DNA of 64,000 nucleotides from Gracilariopsis chorda (taxonomy: Eukaryota > Rhodophyta > Florideophyceae > Gracilariales > Gracilariaceae), in contig NBIV01000208.1 in the NCBI GenBank assembly GCA_003194525.1, positions 62,001 through 126,000 of the forward strand. The letters run 5' to 3'. The notes beneath the pieces were generated by a model, which saw only the letters and a list, made by a program, of their open reading frames with translations, was not told where the DNA came from and made no database searches. This document shows positions 22,409 through 33,389 of this stretch, piece by piece. How positions within the stretch are numbered: position 1 is the first letter of the stretch; every line of letters starts with the position of its first letter. A program made the translations under genes and the position numbers.

Positions 22409-22913
22409 TGCAGCGTCGATCTGAGTCAGCTTACGAGATTTTGGGGCAGCTGGGGCTTAAAACGGCCTACGTCTTGCAGACGACTATCACCCAATATACT
22501 ATCTTGCACTTTGAGCTGCATTGAACGGGCTGAATGCATGCCATCGTGTTTTTATGAGTTATCAAAGACGATGACCTTGGAGGTTTACTGCGATCTTTTC
22601 ACCGTGCTGCTGCGGTACATTTGAATTCCGTACCACTGTAATGCTGTTTGACATGAGAAAAGCACAAATGAGCAAAAAGCATATTTGAGATTATGTGTTT
22701 TCAGGAGGCCCCCAATATTGAAGGTCTTATCTGATAATAATATCTTCAAAAAGCTCTTCTCCAATCTGTGGCTCTCAGCCCGCCTGAAACACAACAAAAT
22801 TATGGCGAGACAATCTCCATACCGGACCACTCTTATCACATATATACATCAGTTAATTCTCTGGGAGTGAAAGGATTAGCACAATACATTGCATTTCATA
22901 GCTGGGTTGAGAA

Positions 22914-23321
22914 TCACACTTGACCCGGGAGGTCGTTAAACTCGTCCCGGCGATCGGCCAACTTGCTGGTCGCGGACCTGGTTGGAAAGCCGTGAACAGG
23001 CCCCCGTCTAACTGCACGTACGCAGTTGGTCACGAGCCTGTTGTCAGAAGAAGATCCAACCGCCGTTTCCCTGAATTTTTTTCCCTCGAAAGAAGAGCTC
23101 CAAAGGAGCCTCTGAACGGGGGTTTTCCAGGGTTTTCTCGGAGGACTATGCTTGGGTCGGATGATGACACAAGCTACGCGCCGGTTCTTTTGTCTGATCT
23201 CGCCGATGATATGAGGATTGGACGAAAAGTCGTCAATGATTTCTATGGCGGCCAACATGGTACATGCGAAGCGCCTTGTCGTGGTGTGCCCCTTACCCGA
23301 CGATATCTAGGGGGTGAATAA
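22914..23321. other. Unresolved ORF pair on both strands
   Basis: Both strands are open: 133 codons on plus (22920-23321) and 114 on minus (23258-22914). The minus frame has the more protein-like composition, with segments such as RGPVHGFPTRSATSKLADRR. Neither matches a family I recognise. It may be a fragment of a retroelement. Confidence 0.25.
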
Positions 23322-23694
23322 AGAGGTGCAGAGAAGCAGGCGATAGTCGTCGGAAACGAAATGCTTCAGCGGTTGAAGACACCTACGGGACCTAATACTT
23401 TCTTCGTATCATATGTAGCCCATGGAGTATAGCACGGCTACTGGTTTGTAGTTCGTGGCTACGGTATAGGAGTAAGTATTGTAGATTGTCGGTGTTCTTA
23501 GCAAACCCCCGAGCTTCGAGGAATTAACGGATGCGTGTTCGTAAGAGAGAGAGAGAGGGGGAATCACACGTGTAGCTGTGCGAGAAAGCTGTCTTAATAT
23601 AGCTAGCGGTTTAGTGAAAGTGCAGGCTTGCATGTCTACTGTCCACGCAGGTTTCAGAACTATGCCCTTACTGGCTATGTGATGTTGCAGGTAG

Positions 23695-23810
23695 CGTGTA
23701 GTGAACTGGGTGGAAGAGTGACAAGGTAGGGCAGTGTGGTGCTCAGCTGCAGATGGCAAGTCCCAAAAAGTACATGAAGATGGTTACCGATTGAGCTATG
23801 GCCGCTCACG
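23695..23810 (-). repeat. tRNA-derived SINE-like repeat, copy 2
   Basis: On the minus strand it begins TGAGCGGCCATAGCTCAATC followed by GGTAACC. That is almost exactly a tRNA D-arm/A-box (TAGCTCAATCGGT). It ends CCACCCAGTTCACTACA, as copy 1 does. The B box is poorly preserved. Confidence 0.55.
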
Positions 23811-24190
23811 GTGTGGTGACCCAAGCCACACCGCCGAAGATGTAATCGTGACTCTCCGTGACTGCCATATGCAGGTGAAAGCACCACATAGCGTTGCGTA
23901 ATAGAAATGTCTTTTACTGTTGCCGTTTCCTGCATACCAGGTTTCCGAATCGCCGTTTTCAATCCCTTGCACTTCTTTCTAGTTTGGAGTGAACACCAGA
24001 ACTTTTTCAAGTTTGGAATTCTCTGCATTGCTGTTGTTGGGTCATGGGAATTACTATGCTGTACCGGGCGCTGAAAAGCGCGGCAGTATTCTCAAAGAAC
24101 TTCTTAATCCCGTTCAGGGGATGCAGGGTACAGTTGGCAGTGTCACTCGGGCAGCAGGAAACAAGCGGGTACCCTCACTGGCAGTGTGAT

Positions 24191-24226
24191 GCCCTCTGGT
24201 GAGGGGCCGCTCGAAAACGAGTGGCC
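24191..24226. other. Two overlapping GC-rich hairpins
   Basis: GGCCGCTCGAAAACGAGTGG-CC (24205-24226) forms an 8-9 bp stem with a GAAAA-type loop. It directly follows GCCCTCTGGTGAGGGGC (24191-24207), a second hairpin sharing its GGGGC. The surrounding 100 bases are rich in short inverted repeats. It may be the tail of a structured RNA; I cannot name it. Confidence 0.35.
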
Positions 24227-24981
24227 TTTACGGGAACCCCTGCCAAACAGAACAAGCGCTGTTTTGACGGACATGACTGATAGCCATGTTAGTGGCTATC
24301 ATTATAGCTATCGAGATGTAGAATCTTACGAGTTCTAACTTGATGTAGTATGGGCCACTGATGGAAAATGTTGAGAAATTAGTGCCACTTTTTTGCCGTT
24401 ATGGCCAAAACCAGCATTTGCGTCCCAGATTGACATCATCTCTCAAAACGCATGTGTATCATTTTCATACATGCGCCTACGTGGCAGCAATGGTCAGTGT
24501 ATGCAACGCCATCCATTACTCGTTTGAACCTGCAGCCTATCGTATCCAAATCAAAGAATGGAGCAAGACCCTTGAGCACGTTTCTAAGTTTCGAAGAAGG
24601 CGCGCCATCGACCGAGAGGATGGGTTTCTGTCGACATTTGAAACATCACACATATGACGACCAATGCGTTTAGATCTTATTTAACCCGTAGGATTCTATC
24701 AATACCAATTACACTGTGTATAATCGATGAAAAGAAAATGCATTCATCATACAACAAAGGAGAACCTAGAGTTCATCCACAGTTCTAAATATGTATTTCA
24801 GGAAGACGCTATCGTCTATAGCGACCCAGCATCCTCCATAAATACCAGGAGCACAGTAAAGAATTGACTTCTATCCATAAGCAGTACCAATCACAATACG
24901 TACAAAAACAACTATCAAACCAACTATCAATCAACTTTGAAGCGATTTTCATAAAATACCAAAGCAAGGGTTTAATCTAAT

Positions 24982-26370
24982 ATGTCATCACGAAAACATT
25001 CGAATAGAGACAGGTCCGGTAGCTACCGCTCGACAAGCAGTAGCCGAACAAGTAGTGCCACACGAAATAGTGACACAATGGAAGTTGCCGAAGCTCTTTT
25101 GCAACTCGGTAATAGAAGGAGGTTCCCCACTACGCCAGCTCCCTCAGGTGCCGGAACGCCGGCAGCATCCGAGAGGAATGTTGCCCGCGGACGGGGATCT
25201 TCAAGCGTAGCACATCAGTCGGGTGCAGGTCCACTTACTGCAGGTCAGCCTACTGCAAGTCAGCCTACTGCAAATCGACCTACTGCACGTCGACCTACTG
25301 CAGTTCGATCGCCTGTTGTAGGTCAATCACCTGTTGCAGGTCGATCTACCGCAGGTCCATCAGGAGCAGCAGCTTCTGGCACATCCCCACACGTTGCCGG
25401 TCCATATCTCATAGGTCCTTTTGTGCCAACAACAAGAACATATTTCGCCGGTTCCGCAGGCGCAGGCTCATCTGGCGCAGGCCCATCTGGCGCAGGCCCA
25501 TCTGGTGCAGCTCGTGGAGCAGTCCCTGGTGCGTCTCGACATGTTATAGGTCCATATTTCACAGGTCCGAATGTCGCAAGTTCATCAGTCGCGGGAGCAG
25601 GTCCATCGGGCGCAAGACCATCTACAGGCGGCGCAGCACGACCTCCAGCCTCTCGCAAGCGAGCTGTGCCTGTGCCTGCACCTGCGCCTGCGACTGCGCC
25701 TGCGCCTATGCCTGCGCTTGCCCCTGCACCTGCCCCTGCATCTGCCCCTGCACCTGCGCCTGCGACTGCGCCTGCGCCTATGCCTGCGCTTGCCCCTGCA
25801 CCTGCTCTAGCACCTGAGGCCGCAGGACAACGGCAATCCAAGAAAAGTCGGAACTATGATTGCAATAAGTGCAAGCGCACATTCAACACCGTGCAGGAAG
25901 CCCATGAGCACAAACGCAGCTGTCTACAAGTTCACAAATGCGCGTGTGGCTATACAACCCCATATGTGAAAGTGTTCTTACGGCACTCCGCAAGGCATGA
26001 GGAAAAGAAATGTCCCGAATGTGACCAGACTTTTTTCTCAAAGGAGGCTCGAAACAGTCACATTGCATCACATCATAGGGTTCCGTCACAACCGCAAAGT
26101 TATACCTGCGAACTATGTGGAAGGACTTACTCAAGACAAGACAGCTTGAAAAATCATACTCAGCAAATGCACCCAGGCACGATTCCGCTGCCATTTTCAT
26201 GTCCACATTGTTCTCGTACCTTCACTTCAGAAAGAGCCTTGAGGACCCACTCTTCCAAATCACATGGGAAAGAAGAGAGGCCGAAACTTCAATGTGACAT
26301 TTGTGGACGTGAATTCGACAGAAGTTTTAATCTGAAGAGACATAGGGATTCTCATAAAGAGGGCCAATAA
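24982..26370 (+). CDS. C2H2 zinc-finger protein with long low-complexity N-terminus
   Basis: An intronless gene of 462 residues, probably a nuclear DNA-binding protein. Residues 1-35 are Ser/Arg-rich. From about 75 to 290 the chain is low complexity: TAxxPTA repeats, then GAGPSGAGPSGA repeats, then a long alternating Ala-Pro stretch. The Ala-Pro part arises from a 72-bp tandem duplication near 25681-25805. Zinc fingers start at about 292: CNKCKRTF...HEHKRSC, CACGYTTPYV...HSARH, CPECDQTF...HIASHH, CELCGRTY...HTQQMH, CPHCSRTF...HSSKSH and CDICGREF...HRDSH. The first ends in His/Cys; the last four have classical spacing. It ends in TAA. No transposon signs flank it, so it may be a host transcription factor. 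Confidence 0.85.
   Translation: MSSRKHSNRDRSGSYRSTSSSRTSSATRNSDTMEVAEALLQLGNRRRFPTTPAPSGAGTPAASERNVARGRGSSSVAHQSGAGPLTAGQPTASQPTANRPTARRPTAVRSPVVGQSPVAGRSTAGPSGAAASGTSPHVAGPYLIGPFVPTTRTYFAGSAGAGSSGAGPSGAGPSGAARGAVPGASRHVIGPYFTGPNVASSSVAGAGPSGARPSTGGAARPPASRKRAVPVPAPAPATAPAPMPALAPAPAPASAPAPAPATAPAPMPALAPAPALAPEAAGQRQSKKSRNYDCNKCKRTFNTVQEAHEHKRSCLQVHKCACGYTTPYVKVFLRHSARHEEKKCPECDQTFFSKEARNSHIASHHRVPSQPQSYTCELCGRTYSRQDSLKNHTQQMHPGTIPLPFSCPHCSRTFTSERALRTHSSKSHGKEERPKLQCDICGREFDRSFNLKRHRDSHKEGQ
25684..25812 (+). repeat. 72-bp tandem duplication coding Ala-Pro repeats
   Basis: A block containing GCGACTGCGCCTGCGCCTAT followed by GCCTGCGCTTGCCCCTGCAC occurs twice about 72 bp apart inside the zinc-finger gene. 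Copy number probably varies between alleles. Confidence 0.75.
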
Positions 26371-27636
26371 CTATACCCATTGTGATTGTGAAGCAATACT
26401 TTTGGAAAACGAAGGATATGAATCGCTGCATAGAGCAATTGCCAAGTCCCTCAACTGCATAGACATTACATGACAGACTCTGTAAACGATAAATCCCTTC
26501 CATTAAAACTTGCTCGCAGTATTGAGATAAGCACAACCCGCCAAGACGGAGATGAGCATTAAAACGGTCCACAAACGCACTTGCATACAGCACTACGATA
26601 TTGGTACAGGACGTATTCCATAATAAGACATGCGAGTACATATTCACTACTCATGTCGTATTCAATTCCGGGGGTTCACGTATCGAGCAGAATCGTAGCA
26701 AGTAAACGATGACGTGGTACTGGGAACATGCCAGAATCAATCTATACGACACATTCGGTTGCTTTTTGTAAGACTTAAAGAGGTCAAACAAATTAAGAGA
26801 GCCAGTGTCGGGAGCATCGAACTTTCTACTTCGTGCTGCCCGTGGTGCCGTTCATGTATTAAGAGAAGCATAAAGGTAGGTAGCTTTGCCTTCAGTGAAT
26901 TGATTAGAAAAGAATACGGCTTCCAGGGCACTGCAGAAGTGGATTTATTTGAGCCAAATTTGGTTATGGAGGGCAACAGAACACCCGGCCGGCGCTACTT
27001 TGGCAAAGGCGACCTTTCGTTGTTGTTCTGTTGATGTACTACGGTATCAATCGTGTTCAATGTGTGATATGCTGTAGCACTTCAAGTTACCCGCTCACAA
27101 CTCCCCGGAATAGTATGTATCCTCTGCGGAACCCTGTACGATCTCAGCTCTTCTGAGGTCTTGCTGATGGTATGTAAACCTGCACCTCTCCCTTTCCCAA
27201 AGATAAAAGATATGTCGCTTGGAAACCGCCCAAAGGCGAACAATAACTTCAATTTAGTTTATTTTATTCCGCCTTTGTCCGCAGCTAGAAGTCTGGTTGT
27301 TTAAAGATGATCAGCAAAAACAGAACCAGCCTATCGAGGTTTAATGTTTGCCGAATGCTGCGAACTTGCAGTGATTTCTTTCCAGAAGATGCCAATGTCA
27401 GAAATTTCCACAACCCTCAATTGTTCAAAACACTAGAAGCATCCGCGCAGGTTCCTCCCGAGCGACTGTACCTATTCGCTGGCCGTTGGGCTATTGAAAC
27501 TAATTGAGCTACGGGTATAAAACAACCACTAAGAAAAGTGTAGGGGGGGTGAAAGGAAACAGAAAATCACTGCGTCACTGAAGTTCAGAGAGAACTAGGG
27601 CCGTATTCTTGACTGAATGACTACACCAAAAACATG
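26371..27636. other. Spacer between zinc-finger gene and gypsy element
   Basis: No supported gene. Short frames at 26327-26647 (minus) and 26714-27034 (plus) lack recognisable features. Confidence 0.45.
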
Positions 27637-27641
27637 GTGAC

Positions 27642-27950
27642 TGTTGGTCGGATACGATACGCGGTCGAAGTGTTTCTGAGTAGCGCGATAGGCGAGAAGA
27701 ACAGGCACAAAAATGCTCAGAGGTCTCTCTGAGCTCTGCCCCCTTCCTCCAGAGTTCTTCCTCCGAAGGCAGGCTTATTTATTCTCTAGTTCTACAACGC
27801 GCCGCCTTCCACTAGAAGGCACCTACGACTGCGTAGGTTGCGTGTGCACTGCGTGGACTACCACGCAATTCAAACTGCTTCAGTTTGAATTTTGGTGCTT
27901 CTTCTGGAAACAACTGTTTCCGCTTTGGGGAATTGCCGCAATAGTTAATA
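27642..27950 (-). repeat. Gypsy 3' LTR (309 bp)
   Basis: Plus strand TGTTGGTCGGATACG through GTTAATA. It aligns end to end with 32651-32959. On the coding strand its first two bases are TA, while the other copy has the canonical TG. Confidence 0.93.
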
Positions 27951-27978
27951 GTCCCCCATAATCGAACGACTCGTTTGA

Positions 27979-28311
27979 TTAGTGTAGTTCAATGTTGCGA
28001 GCACTTTTCCGCTGACGCTGGGTTCGGGACGTTTGCAGGTCTTCCAAATATTCCTCCAACAGTATCGGTACATCTTGCTTGAGTGATTCAACAGAGACCC
28101 AGTCGGTCTCATCTTTGGTAAGGCCTTTCCACTTCACAAGCAGTTGCGGAACGCCGGCGTTGCGACAAATGTCCTTGAATTCCTCGATTTTCAGCAATTC
28201 GTTTGCTTGATATGCAAGATGGTCCTTGACTTCTTCAGTAACCATAAAGTCTCTGTTGCTGTAGAAATTTACGTGACGTCCATGAACCCATTCTTTTTCT
28301 TCTGATAGCAA
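27979..28311 (-). pseudogene. Gypsy Pol C-terminus with chromodomain-like segment
   Basis: A 110-codon frame with VPQLLVKWKGLTKDETDWVS and then a Leu/Glu-rich helix. This is the LVKWKG...W pattern of a chromodomain, found at the C-terminus of chromovirus integrases where it targets heterochromatin. It is out of phase with the integrase frame upstream, so a frameshift lies near 28.3-28.65 kb. Confidence 0.75.
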
Positions 28312-28652
28312 GTCCTCGACTTGAAAGACGTAGTGGGATATGCAGTGTGTAACTCTAAAAGGCTCATACCATTTCAGATTGAGTTTTGAATCAGCGTGCT
28401 TCTGCGAGACACCTCGAAGGACAAAACTCCCTTTGAGAAGTTGATGCTTCGGATTCCTGTTTAGCGATTATGGGAGTCAACAGAGGCCTTTTGGTGCTTG
28501 TCTGCACCGCTAGCGCATGCTTTGTGCAGTTGCACGAGTGATTCGTGCAGCTTCTTGGTTTCGATTACGGCTTCCCGTTTCGCTTTCTCAGCTCATTTCG
28601 TCGTCACAACTGCATGATCCCTGACGATGGCAGACAGTGGTGAGTCCCGTGA

Positions 28653-29888
28653 TTATCCAGTGAAAATCATGAGAGGGCATTTGCCGTTCAGTCTACGCGT
28701 AGGTGAATTGTTCAGGGCAGACTGGACTAGAGGAAGAATTGACAGCCAGGCCTTTTGCGGCATTTGAAACTCAGACATTATCGCCCTTGTCGTTTTCAGT
28801 AACTCTCTACACACTACTTCCACATATCCATTAGTCCATGGGCAATACGAGAGTGTGAAATGGTGATTAGCGTTCAGTGCCTCGGCAAACTGCTTCACTA
28901 GCTGATTCTTGAAATAGCTTCGTTTGTAGGATATCCAACATTTCGGCACTCCGAAGGATGCAAACCAGTCCAATAGTACCTCTGCTGTATTCTCTGCGTC
29001 AGCCTCTGACGCAGGCTTTAGCCAAACGTATCCCGACAAATCGTCCTTGACGATTAGGACGTACAGAAAGTCTCTCTCTCCGCGTTTCATGAAACAGTAG
29101 TCGAAATGGATTATCTCGTTCGGCTTGCTTGCATGCATGGTGTGGCCGAGGGTTCTGGGTAGAATTGAACCAGATTCTGTTGCAATGCAGTGAACGCAGT
29201 ATGATACAAACTGCTGGGTGTCTTTGCGAATGTTCTTCCAACGAAAGTGTTCCGAGACGGATGCTAGCGTAGGGTCAAATGCTCTGTGGCCACCTCTTCC
29301 GGTATTTGCGGCGATAACCGTTCGTAGGCGCAGCAGCTTTTCCGGTTCGGGAATCCATATCTGGCCTGAAACGAATTTCCAAGGCTTCTTTTGCTTCAAG
29401 AGATTCTTTGGAGCTTGTGTGAAGTGCATATTCTGTGACGCGATGATTTCTTTCTTCGATTGCCAATGGAATTTTTCGTTGATCCCTGGATTGATCGAGG
29501 TGACCATGAGTGCGCTGACTCGTCCTACATTAGAGGACTGTACCGTCTTCTTCGGCTCTATCGCCAATCTGGAGAGCATGTCCGCCCAGACGTTTTTCTC
29601 TCCCGGGACGTGCTCGATGATGTAGCAGAATGCGCTCAGCTTGAGGGCCCATCGCATGAGCTTGTCTGCTGCATCTCGCACGATTCCCGGGTTCTGACCG
29701 TCTTGGTCGTATATGTATACGAGGTTGGCATGGTCGGTGTAGATTGAGGTCGTTCTGCTAACTGTGAGATAGTCCATTCTGCACATCGCTTCGACTATAG
29801 CAAACCCTTCCTTCTCAGGGACGCTCCATCTTTCCGAAGAACCTCTGAAGGAACCAGACAAGAGACACACTGGCTCGTGCCTTTGGTT
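28653..29888 (-). pseudogene. Gypsy RNase H / integrase with one catalytic Asp lost
   Basis: It begins in RNase H (CLLSGSFRGSSERWSVPEKE), then has the integrase HHCC zinc domain ending CVHC and the core. The first catalytic Asp is present in IHFDYCFMKRGE and the Glu in NGYVEVVCRE. At the second Asp, where relatives read WISDQGSxFKN, this copy reads WISYKRSYFKN. The frame is separated from the preceding RT part by a TAA at 29889-29891 in the same phase. Confidence 0.85.
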
Positions 29889-31593
29889 TTAGACTGATTT
29901 GCGTTCTTCCGCCTCAGGCGACTGCGTTAGGATGGCAGACCAATGAAAATCCGAGGCGTTGGTGAAGAGGCAAGTTCTGTACCCTTCCTTAGGGAGCGAG
30001 AGCTTAGTTGCGGCAGGTAGCTGGGAGATTATTTGGTTGAATGCTGTGGTGTGTTTATGCCGCCAAGAGTTGCTAATGCAAATCTTCTCCACCGCCTTCT
30101 TGGTTCGCTTACCGGCTTGCTTATACGCGTCTTCGAGTAGTTCATGAAGCGGCTGAACTATCTGTGAGTTGTTCGGAATAGAGGATCGCATCCAGTTTTT
30201 GGCGCACATTAACTGCTGCAGTTCGCTACCCATCTGAGGCTTTCGCATGGTCAACAGTGCCTCAAGGTTCCGAGGGTCGAAACGGACTCCTTCTTGCGAT
30301 ATGATTTTTCCGCAGAACTTCACTTCCTCGCAGAAAAAAACAAGATTTGGCCGGGTTGACTTTGAAACCAATCTCGCGACAGACAGATAGAAAAGCCTTA
30401 ATGTCTTCTAGTACCTTCTCCTCCGTTTTCGCGTACATGAGAAACTCGTCAAGCCACTGTATCATTCGCTGTACCTTTCCGGCAAATTGTTCGCTAGTGA
30501 TAGACTGGAAATGATTCCCAGAATCCATTCCTCCCTGCAAAGTTCGTGTTGGTGAGTAAACTCCATCTCGGGTTTGTATGGACATGATTTCTTGCGCGGT
30601 AGGGTCTAGCAGAATTTGCCAGTATCCGTGGGTGAAATCGATGTTCGCATAGCATTCGCTCTCACTGCAGTTCTGGAGAAGGGATTCCAGATGTGGCATC
30701 GCTGACTGCAGCGGAAGTGTCCTGGCATTGATTCCACGAAGATCCACTGTAAAAGGTAGCTTTTCCGTGCCCGGCTTCGGTACAGCTAGTGTTGGACTTG
30801 CCCAATGAGCGCCCGGGTTCTTATATACAGTGCCAATTTTTTCGAGCTGCCGTATTGTGTGTTGGATGAAAACTCTTTGGTTTGGGGCGTAGTGGCGCTG
30901 GGCGCATCGGAAGGGCCTGGAGTTAGGTTTAAGCTGCACAGACAGCGGTTGTACCTTTGCCGGAGGATCGGGCCCCAGTTTGACGCGGAAGCAGTCCCGA
31001 TGGCTTTCCAATAAGGATTTCAATTCTTTGGTGCCTGTCGGTGACATTCCGTTGGCTGTGGCGTTTTCAACGGCCTTCAGTACTGCTTCTTGAATCGTTT
31101 TGTCTGTGTCGATCCCGAATCCTGCTTGCAGATACTCTGGAAGTTCTATCGGATCGTCATCTGCTTCGTTGTAGCTCAGTCCCTTGAAGGGTGTCGAGGA
31201 AAACCGAGCAGTCTCTGACTTCAGCTCTCTCTCTGACATACCGTTGATTTCCGCGCCAACTTTCCAAAGGTGCTTTCCTAGATCGAATCCGATCGCCTTC
31301 AGAAGCGGTCTTCCTAGCAGCACTTCTGCCATGTCGTCATCTGCAATAAAAAAGTCTACTTTTCGAATGCGGACGGGAAGGCCAGTGTTCGGCAAGATAA
31401 TCGTAAGTGATAGCTGCGTCTTTCCCGCAGGTGTCGAATTACGCATGTTTGTATGGTCTCGGAATGCGGGCTCCAGTATCATTGGCTTCTCCAGTCTCTG
31501 GTAGGGCGTGTCGGGATGCTTCTCCCGGATTACTGCAAATACCGCGGATGATATTGCAGAATAGTCGGCTCCTGAATCTCCCAGGGCGACTTC
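29889..31593 (-). pseudogene. Gypsy protease and reverse transcriptase, with altered RT active site
   Basis: Protease appears as ALGDSGADYSAI just after a TAG at 31594-31596. RT follows with TLAVPKPGTEKLPFTVDLRG, YANIDFTHGYWQI, TLQGGMDS and QWLDEFLMYAKTEEK. In relatives the last block is a YxDD-type LDDxL; here the second Asp is Glu. A frameshift near 30.35 kb joins phase 0 to phase 2. Confidence 0.85.
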
Positions 31594-31596
31594 CTA

Positions 31597-32604
31597 CACG
31601 TCGTTGAGAAATACCGAGTACCTGCCTTCGTCTTCATTCAGGATTGTTCGTGAAAGGGAACGAACGGAAGAAAAGTTCGCTTTCTTGCCTGTTCTCTTCT
31701 TGTTTCCGAAGAATCGGTCCAAAATTTCCCGCCGTCTCTCCTTAGAGGTGACTGGACACTTGCTCATGGAGTGGCTGCCATCGCATTTCTCGGTGTTGAG
31801 GCATGGCTTGTTCCAGTTTCCTTGGGCTTCCTTCCTTTTCGTGTGGGCGGGATCTCCCTTCTTTCCAAGACGTTCGGGGACGGGACGGTTAGTCTTCTGA
31901 ACCTTTCCTGGGCGCTCTTGCCCGGTTGCGTTCTGGTTATTCCTCTGATGACTCTGTCAGTGCTTTCGTTTGAGCTTTGAAGTAGCTGACTGTACGGGGT
32001 GAACGTGGTCGGCGAGTTTTGAGAATGTGTTGGCAAAGAACGTTAAGTTTCATTGTTGCTCTGCAGTCCACATACCCATCTTGTCTCTAACCATTTGCTT
32101 TAGTTCGGGCGGTTCTACTTTGCTGACGAGCTTGGCAATTAGCTGTTTGCACCTGTCGCACTCTGTGATTAACTCGGATGCATTGTGCTCGTCGAGTGCG
32201 GTTATCACGTCAAGCACAAACTGTTCGGCTGTCCCGGCGGGGTCTTTCGGTAAGAGCTTATAAGTCACGCTTGAAATCACTTCTTCCACGCGATCATTTA
32301 AGTCACGCGATGTGTGTGCCAGACGGGAGTGAAACCAGTTCTTCACGGCATCCTCGGTAGCGTCTTCGGCCTTCGAAGCGCACTCGATCCTACCTAGGAT
32401 GCAAAGGCTGTGCAACAGCTTTGGTTTGATGCATTGACGAATTGAGGCAGCTTTGATTCTCTGGTTTGTTGGTCTTCTCGCATTGATGTCATTCACGCGC
32501 TCCACATAGGCTGAATAGTTTGTCTCAAAACGAATTAGTTCCGGTTGCGTTGCTTTACCCAAGTTCGGGGCCTGGATTGTGTTAACCAATCCGTAAATAG
32601 ACAT
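31597..32604 (-). pseudogene. Gypsy gag and linker with CCHC-like knuckle
   Basis: If started at the first ATG (32604) gag runs to TGA at 32050-32052. The same phase then continues through a second TGA (31957-31959) to TAG 31594 and on into protease. A knuckle-like CLNTEKCDGSHSMSKC lies shortly before the protease. So gag and pol were probably one continuous frame, later broken by three point nonsense changes. The same phase is also open upstream of the ATG, across the LTR junction. Confidence 0.7.
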
Positions 32605-32650
32605 CTTCTCCTCGTAGTGTTCCGGTACGATTTGACGTCTCAAAGCACTT

Positions 32651-32959
32651 TGTTGGTCGGATACGATACGCGGTCGAAGTGTTTCTGAGTAGCGCGATAG
32701 GCGAAAAGAACAGGCAAAAAACTTCTCAGAGGTCTTTCTGAGTTCTGCCCACTTTCTCCAGAGTTCTTCCTCCGAAGACAGGCTTATTTATTCTCTAGTT
32801 CTACTACGCGCCGCCTTCCACTAGAAGGCAACTACGACTCCGTAGGTTGCGTGTGCACTGCATGGACTACCACGCAATTTACAATGCTTCAGTTTGAATT
32901 TTGGTGCTTCTTTTGGAAACAAATGTTTCCGCTTTGGGGAATTGCCACAATAGTTAACA
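32651..32959 (-). repeat. Gypsy 5' LTR (309 bp)
   Basis: Plus strand TGTTGGTCGG through AGTTAACA, with canonical TG...CA ends, followed directly by the duplication GTGAC. The coding strand is open from about 32787 into gag. Confidence 0.93.
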
Positions 32960-32964
32960 GTGAC

Positions 32965-33389
32965 TTTTGACTGACTAACTTCAGTTTTAGAAATTCAGTC
33001 ATCAAAAATATTGAATTCAAATGCTTAAGTTTAGACAAGGAAAAGCGGCCTTTGGCCGCAGGCGATTCCTCGCGCCGCGGCCGAAGGTTTGCATGAGATA
33101 TAAGCACACATTTTGGTTTACGCATAAACTAAACTATGTCAAATTATTGACGCCTATGTACAAAGTCTACAGCTTCTTTTAAAACACGGTTTTTGATGCT
33201 TACCGGCATAAGATGGAAATTATGTGCATTTTGGGGGGTGTCGTCTTCACTATGAAGCATTTACACATCATCAGATGTTTTTAAACGCGAGACTCTAACA
33301 TAGACCAGGCCCGACAAAAACTTGTTTCTTCGAACGTCAATTATCCTTTTCGCAAGCATTTGTCTCGTAATATGTCATGTAGTCCAAGT
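32965..33389. other. Spacer with a GC-rich inverted repeat
   Basis: No gene. 33045-33085 contains CGGCCTTTGGCCGCAGGCG and CGCCGCGGCCGAAGG, which can pair. The motif CCTTCGGCCGCGG recurs at about 6131 and 37150, near the ends of other Helitron copies. Confidence 0.4.

Larger units (their letters stand above)
27642..32959 (-). mobile_element. Ty3/gypsy chromovirus-like LTR retrotransposon, complete, inactivated
   Basis: A 5.3-kb minus-strand element with two 309-bp LTRs, flanked by a perfect 5-bp target duplication GTGAC (27637-27641 and 32960-32964). The order is gag, protease, RT, RNase H, integrase, chromodomain-like C-terminus. RT before integrase and the terminal chromodomain identify a Ty3/gypsy chromovirus-type element. 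Stops, one or more frameshifts and loss of catalytic residues in RT and integrase make it inactive. The polypurine-like GGGGGAC sits just before the 3' LTR on the coding strand. Confidence 0.92.

Noticed and set aside
24361..24657. 98-codon plus-strand ORF
   Set aside because: No signal, domain or repeat; two overlapping frames of similar length; not enough to call a gene.
25323..25841. Minus-strand Ala/Gly ORF of 172 codons
   Set aside because: Shadow created by the Ala-Pro coding repeat of the zinc-finger gene.
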